Below are positions 1 to 9,920 of a stretch of DNA of 64,000 nt, piece after piece (the first letter of the stretch is position 1; each line of letters begins with the position of its first letter). The notes beneath the pieces were generated by a model. That model had not been told where the DNA came from and ran no database searches. It saw only the letters and a program-made list of their open reading frames with translations. The position numbers and the translations under genes are program-made. Source of the DNA: Bostrychus sinensis (lineage: Eukaryota; Chordata; Actinopteri; Gobiiformes; Eleotridae); the NCBI GenBank assembly GCA_020698575.1, contig CM036245.1:36571148-36635147 (forward strand). The letters run 5' to 3'.

Positions 1-352
1 TATGTCTTAATGCATATTTACCTACAATCTGTAATTACACAAGTGAAACAAATATGTCTTATTTCATATTTACATAAAATCTGTAATTACACAAGTGAAA
101 CAAATATGTCTTATTACATGTTTACATAAAATCTGTAATTACACAAGTGAAACAAATATGTCTTATTACATGTTTACATAAAATCTGTAATTACACAAGT
201 GAAACAAATATGTCTTATTACATGTTTACATAAAATCTGTAATTACACAAGTGAAAGAAGTATGCCTTATTACATATTTATCTACAATCTGTAATTACAC
301 AAATGAAACAAGTATGTCTTAATGCATATTTACCTACAATCTGTAATTACAC
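1..352. repeat. 52-bp minisatellite, about 6.8 copies
   Basis: Seven units start at 1, 53, 105, 157, 209, 261 and 313, each built around 'ctgtaattacacaagtgaaa'. The first 40 bases of unit 1 and the last, partial unit are identical ('aatgcatatttacctacaat' variant). The inner units share a different variant ('attacatgtttacataaaat'). The array may extend upstream of the window. Confidence 0.95.
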
Positions 353-1378
353 CTCATTGAGGTCCAGAACAACTACTTATTTCTAAACAGATTAATATAT
401 TAGTTTAAGAAATGTAGTATTTTGCATTCTATTTTGAACACATGTGAAACTGACAAGGGTGAGAAAATGTTCTATATCTGTAGAAACAATATATAAAAGG
501 TGAAATGATTTACACAAAAGCTAAATGCCTTTAGGAGCCAGAGGGGGTAATGGTAAAAATAGACATTGAGCATGTCCCAGTACATTATATGGGCTATTCA
601 CTGTATTAATACACTATGCTCTACTGGGCTTTGTCAGATGTTCACAGACACACATTTGAGCATTTGCATGAGGGGAGATATCCACCACAGACTGTTGCAT
701 GTTGTATTATTATTCTCTTTATTTAGATAGTTTATTTGACTAAAAGTCTGTCTGAGAGGAGCTGATCTCCCGAGCTGGCTCTCACTCTCTCTCTCACTGT
801 TCCCTGTGTGATGTTGTAGCAGCAGCAGCCCCTCTCCTCTCATCGGAACTGTTTTGGCAAATAAAGATCAATTTTCTGACTGTTTTGAAATCACCGCAGG
901 AATTTTCTGTGAGAAAGCATTAATTAGACGCAGTGTGTTTGGGCTGATGTCAGTCAGTCACAGAGGAATGATCATGGACTTAAACTTGGAAATGGAACTC
1001 TGGAAGTCTTTGTGATCATTTTAGACCAGGAATACACTAATTAATGCGAACAGAAATACTCAAACAAAACAAATGTGCTACAGTGCAGTAGGAAATGCGC
1101 ACATTCAATTCATCACATACAAGTAGTGCTTTTAAAATATGATTTGGGGGCAGGCCACTGGGTCAGTTGAACGTCCTCTGGCCCTGATTTATTCTTCTGA
1201 AATACTGTAGAGAATGTAGCCACAAGCCAGGGTACTCCATGTGCCTGTCCTGGAAAAATGATGACCTCACAGTGCACTAAGAGGCAGACGGTTTGGAAAG
1301 TGTAGAGAAGAGGTATGGAGTGGATACAGGGATCCTATAAACCCTTTCTCTGATGTGAGAGTCATACGATTTCTTAAA
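353..1378. other. unassigned sequence, no gene seen
   Basis: Mostly A/T-rich unique-looking sequence. The short open frames here have no recognisable domain. A CT-rich and CAG-rich patch at about 770-835 gives a low-complexity reading frame. The stretch near 880-1010 is complex and non-repetitive and could be regulatory, but nothing in it proves this. Confidence 0.5.
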
Positions 1379-1474
1379 GGGGAGATTAAATTTCTGTGTA
1401 TTTCCAAGTTTTTTAATATGATTTTTAAAGCTAAGATATGAGTCAAGTGTAGGGCCTAAACATATAATATTCAT
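1379..1474 (-). pseudogene. LINE-B reverse transcriptase fragment
   Basis: The minus-strand translation contains LGPTLDSYLSFKNHIKKL followed by GNTQKFNL. It aligns by eye with the LGVILEPNLSFKKHVKKV block of the LINE-B copy at 12.1-13.1 kb. This is the conserved block after the catalytic motifs of a non-LTR reverse transcriptase. Only about 30 residues are left, so it is a dead fragment. The exact ends are uncertain because the flanks have diverged. Confidence 0.65.
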
Positions 1475-1479
1475 TTACA

Positions 1480-2250
1480 TTTTGAATTTTTTTGTCCATT
1501 TATAGAAATATCAGGAGAGTTATTGGAGAAAAACATAGACACTTTTTTTTATCAACATGTAAAGTAAGTAGAGGGGTTACATCAGGAAATTGTAAAACAT
1601 ACGACAAAGCTTATTCCAAAGCAACTCTTGAAGTAAGAATAGCCATAGAAATAATTTCAACCTACATCAAAGTTGGAAAGCCTTCATACAGTCCACACAT
1701 AATACATTTATAATTAGCCAGATTTGCATTGGAGCTGTTTAAAAAACATATCTAGTCCCACGATCTGATTCTGTGGTAGCATTTGTCGTCTCACTTCATG
1801 TGCGTCCTTGCATTTGCCAATTAGCTTTTAACCAAATGTGATTATGAAGAGTAAATGGTAGCGTTAAGCTCCAGTAGAGGATGGAGCATCAGTTTACCTA
1901 CGGCTAGGCCTCAGACTTAGAGCGGGGGGTGGGGGGTGGGGTAGCAGTAAATGCTGCTAATTTTAAGGGATATGCGTTTAATTCTGTGAGTGTTTGCATA
2001 TGCACACTGGAGCATTTCAGATTAAATTCCTCTAAAGTGTGGCAACCATGAAATGGCTTTAATTAGAACAGCTGACAATGCAGTGGTTTTTCTAAACACA
2101 ATAATCTAATGAGGAGACAGAGCAGTCACCTTTACAGCAGTCACAGTGTTACAGAGGAGATGTAGAAGTCAGGAGCCGCATAAATGTGACTGTTGTAAAT
2201 GTCTAATCTCTTGTAGAAAGCCTTGTAACTTTAGTCACTCTATTTTGCTT
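1480..2250. other. unassigned sequence with a short G-rich tract
   Basis: No gene or known repeat is recognised. A short G-rich run (about 1922-1942) is the only compositional oddity. Confidence 0.5.
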
Positions 2251-3016
2251 TTCAGCTGTTCCCGTTCAGAAGTCGCCACAGCCAATCATCTGCCTCCATC
2301 TCACCCTGTTCTCTGCATCCTCTTCTCTAACACCAACCAACTTCATGTCCTCTTTTACATCAATGGATCTCCTCCATGGTCTTCCTCTAGATTTCCTGCT
2401 ATAAGAGATTTTTTTTATCCTCTTTACCAATATTCTTATCCATATAACTTGATTGTGACCTAAATTTTAAACATATGTTCTCAGCCTTACTTGTACCCAT
2501 ATATTCACTATCCTGCTGTTGTTAGATTTCCCACCTGTGACGACTGGACTGTAGCAGACCCCACTGGTACCCCTGTCCCAACCTATGGATCCTCCCAGAC
2601 CCCTTAACCTCACCTCCTATCGACTTCCCGGACCACTTAACCACCCCCACTCACTTGAAGACTTCCCCACCAGCAGCATCCATACAGACCTGGACTCTAT
2701 CAGTAAATGGACTATATCCATCAGTCCTGGACACATCTGCAGCCTGTCCATGAAGGTCTCCTTCATGTGGTTCTCCCTGAGGTTTCTCTTTTTCTCATTG
2801 CTGGGTTTTTCCTTACAGTCTAATTGCCTGTTTGTTTGTCTGTTTGTTTATGCCTATTTCTGTGAAGCCCTTTGAGGCAGTTGTTGTGATGTGCTATATA
2901 AACAAAATTGAATTGAAAAATTTTATTCAATATCCATCCATAGTACATGTTCAAACCATCTCAATCTCATCTAACATGAACTGTTCCAGTAAAGTACTTA
3001 ATCCTGGCATACTGTA
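2251..3016 (-). repeat. old dispersed fish repeat split by a LINE-A copy
   Basis: The left part (2251-2513) carries 'cagctgttcccgttcagaag' followed by 'tcgccacagcc', a sequence I recognise as a very common teleost interspersed repeat (its other strand ends in the 'ggcgacccc...aacagctg' type). The right part (2924-3016) continues with 'catgttcaaaccatctcaat', the expected next segment. The middle (2514-2923) is a later insertion. Orientation is set by the usual 3' tail direction and is tentative. Confidence 0.6.
2514..2923 (+). mobile_element. LINE-A 3' end with target-site duplication
   Basis: This is a 5'-truncated non-LTR retrotransposon copy. The 3' region has 'ctatatccatcagtcctgga', then 'tggttctccctgaggtttct', then 'tgaagccctttgaggcagtt', and ends in a short 'attgaattgaa' tail. 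Other copies lie at 4341-4692 (minus), 17130-19545 and 43535-43950. A 12-base flanking repeat, tattcactatcc (2502-2513) and tattcaatatcc (2924-2935), differs at one base and fits a target-site duplication. The clade is not assigned because no coding region remains. Confidence 0.8.
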
Positions 3017-3567
3017 ACTTATTAATATTAAGACAGTCTTTTAATCTGTAAAAGAGACATAATCTGTTAAATCAGAACATTAGCAATTAGATATATAATG
3101 GTATTGGCAATATCATGATATTGTGATAGCAAAAGTCTCTCGATATCGTTGTAGTCTTGTTATATAAAATGGTATTCTCCCCGAGTGAAACTGCATAGTT
3201 TTTGTGCAGTGGCATGGTAAAAAGCAGAGAGAACTACATAGACCATGATCCTTTGCTCCATTTGAGCCTGAGCACAGCCAACAGGTGAGCCATCATGGTG
3301 AAGCTGGTCAGTAGCATTGGCAAGATAAATCAGCAAATACCAATATTCACAATTGTTTTATGCAGCAGAGGATTCAAAAGGTTAGTAAATAATACACTAA
3401 AAGTTAATACATAAACTTTTTACTTTTAAACGCAGCCCTGCATCTCTTCACTCATTCATTCTTCTCTTCTCGCTCCCTGTCACTGTTAGCCTCAGGGGGG
3501 CGGACTATGGGCTCAGGCTGGACTTTATTGAAAACCACTGTATAAACTAACTCCAGTGTGCAGAATG
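3017..3567. other. unassigned, with an AT-rich 'tattg' patch
   Basis: At 3095-3180 there is a 'caatatcatgatattgtgat' segment resembling the patch at 46.2-46.37 kb, probably a decayed MITE. The rest is unassigned. No gene is seen. Confidence 0.4.
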
Positions 3568-3643
3568 CTTTGGAATTCCCTTGAAAGAGCTGGAGAGAGT
3601 GTCTGGGGAGAGGGAAATCAGGGCAGCGCTTCTTCACCTGCTG
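3568..3643 (+). mobile_element. LINE-C fragment (3' coding end)
   Basis: The stretch reads 'ggaattcccttgaaagagct' then 'ggagagagtgtctggggaga'. It matches the last coding part of the LINE-C copy at 58.5-59.9 kb, which lies in the opposite orientation. Only about 75 bases remain. Confidence 0.7.
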
Positions 3644-4187
3644 TGACTCTGTGTATCTTCTGTGCATATTAAGATTTTTGAATGCGAAATCTACATTTAC
3701 ATCCACAGTCCAGAAGGGAGCTGCTGGTGAAATACGGCCATATTGAGAAGGTCAGGGTGGACGGTGTGTCAGCTGCCACTCTGTGAACAAAGGTCAGTCC
3801 ACATTCACTTCTGATTATTACAGACAGATTAGTATTCATCTTCACACGCCAAAGTGCTCACGTCCCGCTCCTAAATTTAGCAGAGCTGTCCAAGCCTGAA
3901 GTTTTAATCCTGTCTATTTCAGTCTGCTTCTGCACACACTGTGGAATATTTGCACTCAGCAATCCAAATTTCATTTCAGTCTGCAAATGTTTGCAAACTT
4001 GCTCATTACTGCCAAAAGCAAAAATGAAATTCTGTTGACACATTTATCTGCAGTCTGTGTCAGTTCAAATGATCTCCCAGACAAAAGTGGCAATATTAAT
4101 CCTACACATTAATAATATTAAGTCAACTTCAAAGACTCTATGTTTAAGCAGGATGTCTCACTTTGTCCAAGTTTACGCGCGCAAGAG
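3644..4187. other. unassigned sequence
   Basis: No gene, repeat unit or element end is recognised in this stretch. The two minus-strand open frames (about 60-84 codons) have no domain and look like chance, the first partly overlapping the LINE-C fragment. Confidence 0.5.
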
Positions 4188-4340
4188 CAGGCGTGTCCAA
4201 AGTTTTTTTTTATCAAGGGCCACATACTGAAAAATATATGTGAAGGAGGGCCATTTACTACTTATTAAGTATTTCCTCACCTTACTGTATAAAAGAGTAC
4301 CATTTGGCTGCTCCTTTTGCTTCAGTGGTCTGTAAATGAT

Positions 4341-4692
4341 TTAATTCAATTCAGTTCAGTTCAGATTTATTTGTATAGCCCAGTATCACAACAAAAGTCG
4401 CCTCAAAGGGCTTCACAACAGTTGATCAAACATAAACACACAATCAGACAACACAAACAATAACTACACTAAACAGACCCAGGACACTCCTGTCTTTAGA
4501 CCCTCCTTCTCGGTAAGGAAAAACTCCTAAAAAAACCCAGCTGTGGGAAAAAAGAAGAAACGTTATGGAGCCCAACTGAAGGAGAGATCCTCTCCCAGGA
4601 CGGACAGGCAATGTGTCTAGGACTGTTAGTTTATTAGCTCATCTATAAGATCATAGATCAGCTCTGTAAGGATTCATCCAGGGAGTGGGGTT
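4341..4692 (-). mobile_element. LINE-A 3' end, minus strand
   Basis: The tail 'ttaattcaattcagttcag' lies at the left, so the element runs right to left. The body includes 'agtcgcctcaaagggcttca' and 'ggaaaaactcctaaaaaaac', then 'cctctcccaggacggacagg', which is the reverse complement of the LINE-A copy at 43535-43950. It is 5'-truncated with a short internal deletion near 4678, and sits inside hAT-a. Confidence 0.8.
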
Positions 4693-4902
4693 ACATGTAC
4701 ATGGGTACATGGGTTTTACTCTGAATGGGCTTCCGCAATCTCAGATTTATTCAGGCTTGGGACAGACATCAATGCTATGGTTCAAAGCTGAGAAGACTGT
4801 ATACGTTATGTCACACCAAATGCTCTCTTGCTTGGTCAAGCTACAGAAAATGATTTCAAGACATTTGACTACACCAGCTATCCCTACAGAAGACTATGAG
4901 AA

Positions 4903-5220
4903 ATGCAGACCCAACTAAGCTACTTTTGGAAGTCTTGGAGCCAACTTTCTGGTCCAAACCTATTTGTCTGCAGCAAGTGGCACACTGCAGAATGGAACGT
5001 TGCCGTTGGAGACCTAGTTTGGCTGTGTGACCAAAACGCATTAAAAGGACAGTTCAAGCTTGGAAAAGTTATCGCCATAAATCCCAATTCCAGAGGCATA
5101 GTAAGAGACGTCCATGTTCGGGTATCCCCAAGCCATTGTGTTCCAGTTAAGAGCTCCATACTGCATCAGGACGTCAGACGGCTCGTAGTCCTCATTCCAG
5201 TAGAAGACCAAAGCAAGTAA
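4903..5220 (+). pseudogene. BEL/Pao-type integrase C-terminal end (pol remnant)
   Basis: This frame encodes about 105 residues resembling the last part of a BEL/Pao LTR-retrotransposon polyprotein, after the integrase core. The signature parts are FWKSWSQ near the start, then KWHTAEWNVAVGDLVWL, KGQFKLGKVI, GIVRDVHVRV, and near the end QDVRRLVVLIPVEDQ. In the family this region forms a small beta-rich domain that follows the integrase and helps insert the DNA copy. The catalytic integrase, reverse transcriptase and gag are all absent. The open frame just upstream (4685-4918) is in another frame and may be decayed pol sequence. A purine tract and a probable LTR start follow about 70 bases downstream, as expected at the 3' end of such an element. 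It is a dead fragment inside hAT-a. Confidence 0.65.
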
Positions 5221-5288
5221 GACCATCTGTCAGCACCACAACCTCAATCTCGCCTGAAAGCTGTGCGATCTTCCTGCGCAGAAATATT

Positions 5289-5690
5289 GAGTGGGAGGTG
5301 TTGCGGAGTTCCGTGTGGAGGCGTGGCCAGCTGTTTCCTGGTTCTTGCTTCCTGTCTACAGCGGGTGACAGCGGGCTGCTCGCTCCACTGCGAGCACGCA
5401 CCCGAACAGGTGCAGACAATCAGCGCAATTAACGGCGTGCAATTTGCGCACCATTGATCTGGTTAAAAATGCCGCACCAGTCATTTGGCTGATGTGCATT
5501 GGTGCAGACAGACAGCAGCAACTAAACGCTGGCCAAAGGTACTCAACAAATTGAACTCTTTGAACTTTTAAACTCGCGCTGTGCAGGAAGAGGTCTCAAA
5601 CTTTAAAGGACTGCCGGTAAGCGATAGCCACGTGTTTGGTCTCTGGTTGTAGCAATGTGGTCTCTGGTGTGTGTGTGTGTATAAACATAT
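5289..5690 (+). mobile_element. probable polypurine tract and start of a 3' LTR (BEL/Pao)
   Basis: A purine-rich run, gagtgggagg (5289-5298), is followed at once by 'tgttgcggagttccgtg', which starts with TG as LTRs do. It lies just after the integrase end, the right place for a 3' LTR. I could not find the LTR's end, so the right coordinate is a guess. No second LTR is in the window to compare with. Confidence 0.4.
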
Positions 5691-6487
5691 TTGTGTATTC
5701 TTGGGTAAAGTTCCTGTTAACTAGTAACCTTTTCTGGGTAAAGTAATTTGGTTTGTGGGTAAGTTAGTCTATAAAAAATACTAGTTGCTAATGAACTGAA
5801 CTGAACAATTTATAATTGTGCTTTTGTTTACTTACTGTTGGGTCATTTATATTTAAAGTATGTATTTAATTTTTGTGACCCTGCCTAAATGTAATTTAGG
5901 TCAAAGAATTAAAAAAAAATGCATGCAAAATTTTAATTATTTAATTTATATTTAATAAAGTAAATCATTTAGTTTAAATCAAACTATTGAACTTAGTTAA
6001 AATAAGTTAAGTTAAAATAATGACTAAAATCCTGCTTAATTTAAAAACAAAGTGGTTTTGTTTGCTTTACTAGTAAAGCAAGGTGATTTTGTACATTTTT
6101 TTTTTTTATGGATAAAATATGTTAATGTATCTACCTCATCTTTGTATTTATTTTCAGTCTTTTGGTTTTGTGTCTTAGGTTTTTCACCTAACCTGCTAAC
6201 CTGCTACTAACCTAATCAGCTAATGCCAAACTGAATAAATGCTAACACATATGCTGAACTACTTCAAATAAACTTCAATCTCTGAGTGAAATCCAGTTTT
6301 TGAGTTGAGACCCTCCTTTACTCAAGAGTGGAAGCTGCACAGAGAAAAACACTTGACAGTATGGCTGAAGTTAATTTATTAGCAACTAACTTCCATGTGC
6401 TTCTTCCTTAATGTCAGGTTAATGCCAAATATGAAGCTCCTAATGCCTTAAAAGTGCTTAAAAGTACCTGGGTTAATTATGGGCCAA
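5691..6487. other. A/T-rich unassigned sequence
   Basis: A/T-rich sequence with homopolymer runs and no gene. It sits inside the hAT-a span and may include internal parts of that element or other decayed insertions. Confidence 0.45.
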
Positions 6488-6491
6488 TTAA

Positions 6492-7006
6492 CCCTCAGGC
6501 CCTCACACTTCCTCTTAAAGCCCTTTTAGGTCACTGGGTCACATTTAAGAAAGCAAAAACCTTTAATTTCTTATTTTTAACCCCCTTTTTTTTTTTTACT
6601 TTCCACACGTGTAAATAGAACATGAATTATTTAATATTTAATGATGCAAAGTGTTGGTCTACAGTCACTTTTTTTTGTTTATATTTTTTAGCCTCTGACT
6701 GACAGAGCTTTAGAGGAATTAACATGATTTAACATCTCTCTTTTGCAATGGCAGTAAAGTGAAAATAATTGTTTTTAATGTAAGTCAATGAGACCAAAAA
6801 GGGCTTTAAGAGGAAAAATTTGAGTATTTTGTCTAGACAGTAGAAAATTCGTGTTTTTTTTATTTTTTAGTTGTGACACTGCAATTCTAAAATTCATTTA
6901 TTAGTGAACATCTTTATCAAATATCATCACTCTAGCATAAGAAATGCCAAAATGAGAGCAAAAAATACATTTGAAAAACCCTAAAAGGGCACCGGGGGGC
7001 TGAGGG
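6492..7006. mobile_element. piggyBac-like MITE with TTAA target duplication
   Basis: The element starts 'ccctcaggccctc' and ends 'ggggggctgaggg'. It is flanked by TTAA at 6488-6491 and 7007-7010, the target used by the piggyBac superfamily. A second inverted match lies inside the ends ('gcccttttagg' on the left, its complement within 'ccctaaaagggc' on the right). At 515 bp with no open frame it is non-autonomous and needs transposase from elsewhere. Confidence 0.8.
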
Positions 7007-7087
7007 TTAAAGAATGAAGCCTGACTGCCAATGAAAAATGGTCAGTGGGCCACATTTGGCCCCTGGGCCATAGCTTGGACATCCCTG

Positions 7088-7467
7088 TGCAATAATCATA
7101 TCAACAAATTTACTCTGTAGCCATCATTTTATTAAAAATATCAAAAGAAATACTTTGACTTTACAACAAATTACCTAGTTTCTTTGCCTCCCAGAAGAAC
7201 ACATGTGTATCATGAGCTACAACAGTCAAAATGTCTCTAACATGTATACGGCATGAGACAAAACAAAAGAAGAACAGAAACAGCAGCAGGGCCTGAATAT
7301 GAGTGAGTACTGCTCCAGACTTCACTTTAGACTTCATGTTGTTTATTGAGCGCTGCCTCTCAGACTTTAATTGCAGTAAGCAGTATATAGGAGTATTTAT
7401 CCTCCAGTCAGACAGAGATGTTTACTTGTATTTTTGAAAACCTTTTCTAACCAGACTGAGGAGTGGG

Positions 7468-7468
<1 letters not shown>
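7088..7468. other. unassigned sequence
   Basis: No gene or recognised repeat is seen between the hAT-a right end and the (TA)n tract. Confidence 0.5.

Positions 7469-7509
<41 letters not shown>
7469..7509. repeat. (TA)n microsatellite
   Basis: About 20 TA units, uninterrupted. Confidence 0.97.
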
Positions 7510-7510
<1 letters not shown>

Positions 7511-7512
<2 letters not shown>

Positions 7513-7600
7513 TGCTGTCAATCGATTAAAAAAATAAATCAGATTAATCACACTCTTGGGCTGTGATTAATCATGATTAATCGCAATGTATAACTTGATA
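7511..7600. mobile_element. end of a dispersed element with 'gattaatc' motifs
   Basis: Begins 'agtgctgtcaatcgattaaa' and carries repeated 'gattaatc' motifs. I recognise this as a common fish repeat end, loosely similar to R5 (36.5 and 44.8 kb). Where the element ends on the right is not clear. Confidence 0.5.
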
Positions 7601-8329
7601 GATATGACAATATGCAGCGTTTAAATAAAAAAAAAGTCCAGAGAGGTTGAGTGTGTTTTTACTTGGATAAAAAAATACATCTCAGAAATAACTTCTGAAT
7701 ATTGTGAGAGAGCCTTTAATAAGTCTGTGTAGTAACTGAGATAACAGTGTCTGCTGAACTGTGCTCTGCATTAAATCTACTGCAGACACCTGAGCCTCCT
7801 CTCTGCTCCTCTCAGCGTCGCGGACAGGGGCGGGGCATGATCACCTGTCCGCTGTGAGCCTGCCGCTCTGAGTCGAGAACTGACGCTTTATGGAAAAAAA
7901 AAATAAAAAAAATAAAAAACCCCGCAAATGAATGGTTTGTAGGAGTTTGCAGCTTGTGGCTCCATAAGTTCAGGGATGGCCATGGATCGCCCCCCGCTCT
8001 CACCACGGGTCCAGGACGCACAGAAAGCACAGCTCCCGGGAACGCGCACAGAGGCAGTGGAAGGAAGCGATATAAAAAGCACACGCAACATTTATTAGTA
8101 AAAAGTTTTACACGAGACTCGTGAGGGGAGAGAAAGGAGAGAGCTGTAGTGCAGCAGCCAAAGCAGTGGACTTGTCCTGAAGTCGAACCATGAGCAAACG
8201 TGTGAGGCAGCTGCTCTCTCTTCTCTGTGGACTCGTGGGTCGTTCACCGTGAAAACAAGTCAATGTTGTGATATACGCACATTTCCAAGATGGTCACGCG
8301 CCCCCATCACGGCGCATGTATGTATGTAT
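7601..8329. other. unassigned, possibly internal part of the preceding element
   Basis: There are two overlapping minus-strand open frames at 7812-8091 in moderately GC-rich sequence, with no domain. They may be chance or come from a transposon interior. Confidence 0.4.
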
Positions 8330-8410
8330 AAGTATTTTGAATAGTTTTGGTAAAAAGGCTAAAATAACAAAACTTGTGTCAGCGTCCAAATACTTATGGT
8401 CCTAACTGTA
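8330..8410 (-). mobile_element. solo Tc1-like terminal inverted repeat
   Basis: Read on the minus strand from 8410, it goes 'tacagttaggaccataagta' then 'tttggacgctgacacaag'. This is the terminal repeat of a well-known fish Tc1-like family. A TA dinucleotide sits at the edge (8409-8410). No transposase or partner end is present. Confidence 0.7.
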
Positions 8411-9839
8411 CATATAGTCACTTTAATGTGAAGAGTTTCTTTTCTTGGTTTGATCCGAGTACACTTAGTTGCGTGACTCTGTGCTAACTGTCTTTCAGCC
8501 TTTGTCAGTGCATTAATCAAGAGTAAGTCAAGTGAAGTTTCCAGTTAGTCCACGGAGCTGTGGAGCATGGAGAAATGTACGCAGACCAGCTGACAAGCAA
8601 TTAATATCAATTACTGCCATAAAGTGTGTGAATGTGACTCCAGCAGATGTACTTCCAGACACCCCAGCTCTCCTCTCTGCTGATGGAAGCTGTGTATAAT
8701 GGAATCCGCTGCAGTGAATTTTACACTCCACTAGCTGTAACTTAGAGCTGGATTTAGAAGAGGGCTGGCCACAGAACGCCATAATTGCGGTACTTTTGAG
8801 GTGAGTGACTGGCTTTGTGTTCACCTTCTGATAATAGCAACAAAGGGACAGGAGCACTGGAGCACACAAAGCGTTATGTAATCGATATGTGCGGTGATTT
8901 CAGAGCTGAGGCGAAGGTGTCGATCTGTTGACTCTTCTGCTTACATAGATTTTCTTTGCCACACACGTCAAAGCCGAGAGGTGAAAACAAAAATGAGCAT
9001 CGGACTTGAGAGAAAAGCCGGCGCTGATGGAAAGGATGTTGGGAGGTGTACGCCAGCGAGCCGTGTCAGGGGCCAAAGCCGGCTTATCTGTGGAAATTAA
9101 AGCTGTCGTCTCCAACAATGGACGGATGATTTCAATTAAATGATCCAGGACGGGACTCCAGGAGGCAGGATAACAAAGGAGGGAAGGGGTTATTGGCTTC
9201 GCATGATCCCTCAGTGACAGGGAGATCCGGGTCAGGCAGGTGACCTCAGAACATTTTACCAGAGAACAAACAGAGATGATCAGAGTATACACCTGTAGGG
9301 ACAAGCTTTCTGAAGCGCAAACACTTCATAATAACACTGCTACTCTCATATATCACTACAGCTAATAAAATGAAAGACCCACAGTCATTTATTATTATTA
9401 TCAAACATTATTTTAGCTGTCAGGAGCTAGAGCCTAAACAAGATGTATGGGTGTAGCTGTAGCTAACTTCACCAATTATTTTCTAAAAAAAAAGAAAAGA
9501 AAAATGGCCTCTAATGGCAACAGCAGCAAAAGACATATGCAGAGAAAAGTATAAGCATTTAACGCTACATAAAAAAGTTATGTTTATCCTAAGCTCATTT
9601 TCTTTTTTTTACCAAAGGCAGCATCTGCATTGAGAAGTGCTGCTTATTACACAGCTGTGGTGGATGCTGGTCTTTAAATAGGAGAAGCTTATTTCTCCTG
9701 GTTTGTCCTGCTGTTTAATCTCTCCTCGTAAGGAAGACTATTAAATGACTGTTAAATCATGCTGACAAAATTTGCAACTCTGTCTGCTATTGTGCTGGGC
9801 TAACTAGCAGGCTTGTTTCACTACAACGCTGATCTATGA
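8411..9839. other. complex unique sequence; candidate regulatory region
   Basis: The parts at about 8520-8880 and 8890-9300 are non-repetitive, balanced in base content and free of element ends. I see no exon signature. They are candidates for conserved non-coding DNA, on appearance only. Confidence 0.3.
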
Positions 9840-9920
9840 CAGGGGTTGTCAACTACATTTGTCCAAGGGCCAGACTTTTTCTCGCCAGACACTGTAAGGG
9901 CCAGATGCTCTCATAAAATA
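9840..9920 (+). mobile_element. hAT-like left end
   Basis: Starts 'caggggttgtcaactacatt', then 'tccaagggccagac' and 'taagggccagatgctc'. This is the CAGGGGT-type end with repeated 'ggGCCAGA' seen in hAT-like fish elements. No matching right end or 8-bp duplication was found nearby. Confidence 0.55.

Larger units (their letters stand above)
4188..7087. mobile_element. hAT-like element (hAT-a), enlarged by nested insertions
   Basis: The left end is 'caggcgtgtccaaag' followed by 'agggccacatactg'. The right end is 'gggccacatttggcccctgg' followed by 'agcttggacatccctg'. Together they are the inverted ends of the family seen intact at 18077-18389. The flanking 8-mers, cgcaagag and tgcaataa, match at five of eight positions, so any TSD is decayed. 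The present 2.9-kb span includes a LINE-A tail, a BEL/Pao remnant and a piggyBac-like MITE. No hAT transposase is visible, so the original element was probably a short non-autonomous copy. Confidence 0.7.

Noticed and set aside
1..352. Regular 52-bp array as a CRISPR array
   Set aside because: Units are contiguous repeats without unique spacers, and the context is a fish genome.
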